Assembly (NCBI RefSeq): GCF_030145815.1 | Contig: NZ_JAIXHL010000003.1 | Location: 62,001-126,000 of the forward strand | DNA length: 64,000 bases | Reading direction: 5' to 3' | From: Sphingomonas sp. | GTDB taxonomy: Bacteria; Pseudomonadota; Alphaproteobacteria; Sphingomonadales; Sphingomonadaceae | In this document: positions 61,231 to 64,000 of the stretch, in pieces | Layout: the number at the start of each line of letters is the position of its first letter | Numbering within the stretch: the first letter of the stretch is position 1 | Position numbers and translations under genes: made by a program | Notes under the pieces: generated by a model | What the model saw: the letters and a program-made list of their open reading frames with translations, nothing else | The model's database searches: none | Told to the model about the DNA's origin: nothing

Positions 61231-62145
61231 TCAAAGATGCTCAACCAGATACTCGACAAAGGCTCGTACCCGCGCGGGTGTATTGGTGCCGCCGACGAAC
61301 ACCGCGTGCAGCGGCTCGACATCGCCTGGATTGTAATCCTCGAGGATCGCGACGAGCCGCCCATCGGCGAGTTCGTCGGTCACGCTGAAACGGCCTACGC
61401 GCGCGATCCCGACGCCGAGCGCTGCAAGCTGCCCGAGCGTCTCTCCGTTGTTTGCCTCGATCGCCCCGCTGGTCGTCAGGCTGAAGGCCGTGCCGTCGCG
61501 CACGAATGGCCAGACCGGTTCGGCGCGGCGGAAATTGAAGTTGAGACAATTGTGCACGAGAAGGTCCTCGGGCGTAGCGGGTGTACCATGGTGCGCGAGA
61601 TAGGCGGGTGAGGCGACGATGACGCGGCGATTCTCGCCGATCTTGCGTGCCGTCAGGCGGCTGTCGGCGAGCGGGCCGAACCGGATCGCGACATCGGCCT
61701 GTCCGGCGGCGATATCGACGACCGTGTCGGTGAGCGCGATGTCGACCAGGATCTGCGGATAGCGCTTCACGAACCCCGCGAGCAGGGGAACGATGCACAG
61801 GCGTCCATGCGCCAGCGCCGCGCTGACTCGAAGCCGCCCGCGCGGCGCCCCCTGATCGGCGATCTGCTGTTCGGCGTCGTTGAGATCGGCGAGGATGCGG
61901 CGTGCTGCCTGAAGATAGGCCTGGCCCTCGGCGGTCAGCGTCAGCACCCGGGTCGAACGCAACAACAGGCGCACGCCAAGTCGGGCCTCGATCCGGTCGA
62001 TTGTGCGGCTGACCGCCGAAGGGGTCAGGCCGAGGCGTCGGCCGGCTGCCGAGAAACTGCCCAGTTCGATCGTGGCGGCGAAGATTTCGAGGGATCGCGC
62101 GCGATCGGCGCCATTGTCCATCTTTGCGTTCAAATCAAAAATCAT
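61231..62145 (-). CDS. LysR-family transcriptional regulator
   Basis: 304 residues (ATG 62121 gives a more usual N-terminus of 296). HTH: SLEIFAATIELGSFSAAGRR and GLTPSAVSRTIDRIEARLG. The effector-binding domain follows (about 95-300). It is divergent from an MFS exporter gene with a 77 bp shared region that carries a palindrome, so it probably controls that exporter. Ligand unknown. Confidence 0.92.
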   Translation of the reverse strand: MIFDLNAKMDNGADRARSLEIFAATIELGSFSAAGRRLGLTPSAVSRTIDRIEARLGVRLLLRSTRVLTLTAEGQAYLQAARRILADLNDAEQQIADQGAPRGRLRVSAALAHGRLCIVPLLAGFVKRYPQILVDIALTDTVVDIAAGQADVAIRFGPLADSRLTARKIGENRRVIVASPAYLAHHGTPATPEDLLVHNCLNFNFRRAEPVWPFVRDGTAFSLTTSGAIEANNGETLGQLAALGVGIARVGRFSVTDELADGRLVAILEDYNPGDVEPLHAVFVGGTNTPARVRAFVEYLVEHL

Positions 62146-62187
62146 TTGCGCTTTTGGCCTCTAATCCGGGGGCGGACCGTCAGCCAT

Positions 62188-62201
62188 CTATGCGCGCATA
62201 G
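62188..62201. promoter_or_regulatory. Palindrome in the LysR/MFS divergent promoter
   Basis: CTATGCGCGCATAG is a perfect 14 bp palindrome and contains T-N10-A spacing close to the LysR box. It lies 43 bases from the LysR start and 22 from the MFS start. Confidence 0.5.
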
Positions 62202-62222
62202 CAAATAGAGAAAGTTCTTGCG

Positions 62223-63386
62223 ATGAAGCTCAATCCCGGACTGCTGGCGCTCGCGGTCGGTGCCTTTGGCATCGGTGTTACCGAATTCGCGCCGATGGGC
62301 CTTCTGCCGGTAATCGCCGACGATCTGGGGGTCTCGATCCCGGTCGCAGGGCTGTTGATCAGTGCCTATGCGATCGGTGTGATGCTGGGTGCGCCGCTGA
62401 TGACGCTGACCACGGGGCGCGTACCGCGCCGCACGCTGCTGATTGCGCTCGCCGCCATCTTCACGCTCGGCAACGTCGTCGCCGCGCTGTCCGACAGCTA
62501 TGGGATGCTACTCGCCGCGCGGATCGTCACCTCGCTCAACCATGGCGCGTTTTTCGGGGTCGGGTCGATCGTCGCGGCGAGCCTGGTTCCACCCCGCCAG
62601 CAGGCTGGCGCAGTTGCGGCAATGTTCATGGGCCTGACGATCGCCAATGTGGTCGGCGTTCCCCTCGCGACGTGGGCGGGCGACGTTCTGGGCTGGCGTG
62701 CGGTATTCTGGGGAATTGCGGCGCTAGGGGGTGCCACCATGGCTGCGCTGCGCCTGACCCTGCCGACGTTGCCCGCGCCGGCCCGCGGCAATGCCATGGC
62801 CGAGCTGCGCGTCCTTGGACGCGCCCCGGTGCTCGGCGCGCTCGCGCTTACCGTTGTGGGGTCGAGCGCGATGTTCACCGTCTTCACCTATATCTCGCCG
62901 ATCCTGCGCGAGGTTACGCAGGCATCGCTGGGCTTCGTCACCGCGATGCTGGTGACCTATGGGGTCGGATTGACGCTCGGTAACTGGCTTGGCGGCAGAT
63001 TTGCCGACCGTTCGGTCGACCGCACGCTGATCGTGACGCTCGCTGTGCTGACGCTCGTGCTGATCGCCTATGCGACGCTCATGCCATCGGCGATCGCCAG
63101 CGCTGTCCTGATCTTCCTGTGGGGCGTTGCGAGCTTCGCACTGGTCCCGCCGCTGCAGGTTCGGGTGATGAGCGCGGCCGCCGATGCACCCAGTCTCGCT
63201 TCGGCAATGAACATCGGCGCCTTCAATCTCGGCAACGCGCTCGGTGCAGCGCTGGGGGGCGGAGTGATCGCGCTCGGCCTTGGCTATCCGGCGGTCGCGC
63301 TGGCGGGAGCCGGCACCTCCGCGATTGGCCTCGCCGCGCTGCTGCTGTTGCGCGCGTCGGCGCGCGCGCAGACGTGCGCGGCGTGA
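62223..63386 (+). CDS. MFS transporter, AraJ/DHA1 type
   Basis: 387 residues with twelve hydrophobic segments. FGIGVTEFAPMGLLPVIADD and GAPLMTLTTGRVPRRTLLIA are typical of the DHA1 family that includes AraJ and PbuE, exporters of sugars, purines or drugs. It is likely under control of the divergent LysR regulator. Confidence 0.9.
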   Translation: MKLNPGLLALAVGAFGIGVTEFAPMGLLPVIADDLGVSIPVAGLLISAYAIGVMLGAPLMTLTTGRVPRRTLLIALAAIFTLGNVVAALSDSYGMLLAARIVTSLNHGAFFGVGSIVAASLVPPRQQAGAVAAMFMGLTIANVVGVPLATWAGDVLGWRAVFWGIAALGGATMAALRLTLPTLPAPARGNAMAELRVLGRAPVLGALALTVVGSSAMFTVFTYISPILREVTQASLGFVTAMLVTYGVGLTLGNWLGGRFADRSVDRTLIVTLAVLTLVLIAYATLMPSAIASAVLIFLWGVASFALVPPLQVRVMSAAADAPSLASAMNIGAFNLGNALGAALGGGVIALGLGYPAVALAGAGTSAIGLAALLLLRASARAQTCAA

Positions 63387-63540
63387 TGCCGGGCGGGGGG
63401 GGGGTAGAGCTACCGCCTGAAAAGCAGGAGCTGAGCCAAATGGTCTCGAGGCATTGGCGAGCGGCGCTCGAGCAAGCCCTGTGACGTCAGAACGCGAAAA
63501 GCAGATCGCCTGTCAAACCGTCGACTTGTGAGAATAAAGG

Positions 63541-63617
<77 letters not shown>

Positions 63618-63722
63618 ATTCCGGGCGGAGGGAAGGGCTGAACAGCCGCTTGCCGCGTTCGGGAGTGGCGCGGATAGCGGGGGCATCTGCGGAATGCAAC
63701 AGGCTTTTTGCGAAAAATGCAG

Positions 63723-64000
63723 TTACCAGCGCGCGGCCCTTGCGCTGTTGCGACTTTGGCGGTCGATGGCGAAGAGGATGCCGATCGCGAACATCACCGT
63801 CATCATCGACGACCCCCCATGGCTGACCAAGGGCAACGGGATTCCGGTCACTGGCGCCATGCCCATGACCATGAGCAGATTGATCGCGACGTAGAAGAAG
63901 ATGGTGGCAGAGATCGCGGCAGCGGTCAGCCGTTCGAACTTGCTGCTGGCGCGCGTGGCGACGCCGATCGCCCACAGGCACAGCGCGACGAACGCAGCGA
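63723..64000 (-). CDS. rodA: RodA (SEDS-family peptidoglycan polymerase), C-terminal end
   Basis: Only the last 91 codons are in the window; the gene continues beyond 64000. The stop is TAA 63723-63725. The visible part has two or three hydrophobic segments and the SEDS signature APVTGIPLPLVSHGGSSMMT, characteristic of RodA/FtsW. RodA polymerises glycan strands with PBP2 for cell elongation; the terminal segment (AIGILFAIDRQS) fits RodA more than FtsW. It is the first chromosomal gene right of tRNA-Lys. Confidence 0.85.
   Translation of the reverse strand, partial: AAFVALCLWAIGVATRASSKFERLTAAAISATIFFYVAINLLMVMGMAPVTGIPLPLVSHGGSSMMTVMFAIGILFAIDRQSRNSARAARW

Overview
The window is high-GC DNA whose gene content points to a sphingomonad alphaproteobacterium (Sphingomonas or a close relative). 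The clues are an F1-ATPase zeta-subunit inhibitor gene, a UrcA-family gene, DUF4153, DUF4112 and DUF4230 proteins, alphaproteobacterial-style amidotransferase and acetolactate synthase operons, and short dispersed palindromic repeats of a type common in this group. The assignment is an inference from gene families, not from a marker gene.

Bases 1-44,810 read as ordinary chromosomal backbone. In order: the end of a cyclopropane-fatty-acid synthase, a serine-hydrolase lipoprotein, a TipN-like membrane coiled-coil protein, a degenerate Hpt protein next to a LytS/LytR-type two-component pair, a UrcA gene broken by an in-frame TGA, an M28 peptidase and ettA. Then come nadA, a DUF4230 protein and a metallo-beta-lactamase-fold protein, a BlaI/M56 sensor pair with two operators, and a zeta inhibitor-BolA-monothiol glutaredoxin operon. 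After nadC come an orphan peptide-binding lipoprotein, ilvBNC, divergent miaA and serB, and a ParA/ribbon-helix-helix/SPOR module with CtrA-like sites. The backbone ends with pyrB plus a non-catalytic dihydroorotase, ruvX, gatCA-(52-residue ORF)-gatB, and an operon of two secreted proteins around an M48 peptidase.

Bases 44,857-63,586 look like an 18.7 kb genomic island. A 46 bp perfect direct repeat bounds it. The right copy is the 3' part of an intact tRNA-Lys(CTT) gene, and the left copy is a detached duplicate of it. Inside the left end lies an imperfect 16 bp inverted repeat that resembles integrase arm sites, yet I find no integrase or transposase gene in the island. The cargo is (i) a translationally coupled CHASE3-GAF histidine kinase with three receivers, CheR, CheB and a second hybrid kinase; (ii) a coupled tetR-emrB-emrA-outer-membrane-factor efflux operon with a divergent DJ-1/PfpI gene; and (iii) two more MFS exporters, a Tat-exported S41-like protease and a LysR regulator. 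It reads as a sensing and export island. Right of it lie tRNA-Lys and the 3' end of rodA.

The observations most worth following are the integrase-less tRNA-Lys island, the CheR/CheB/hybrid-kinase quartet, the ParA-RHH-SPOR module, the TGA at a probable cysteine codon of the UrcA gene, and the Hpt domain that has lost its phosphorylatable histidine.
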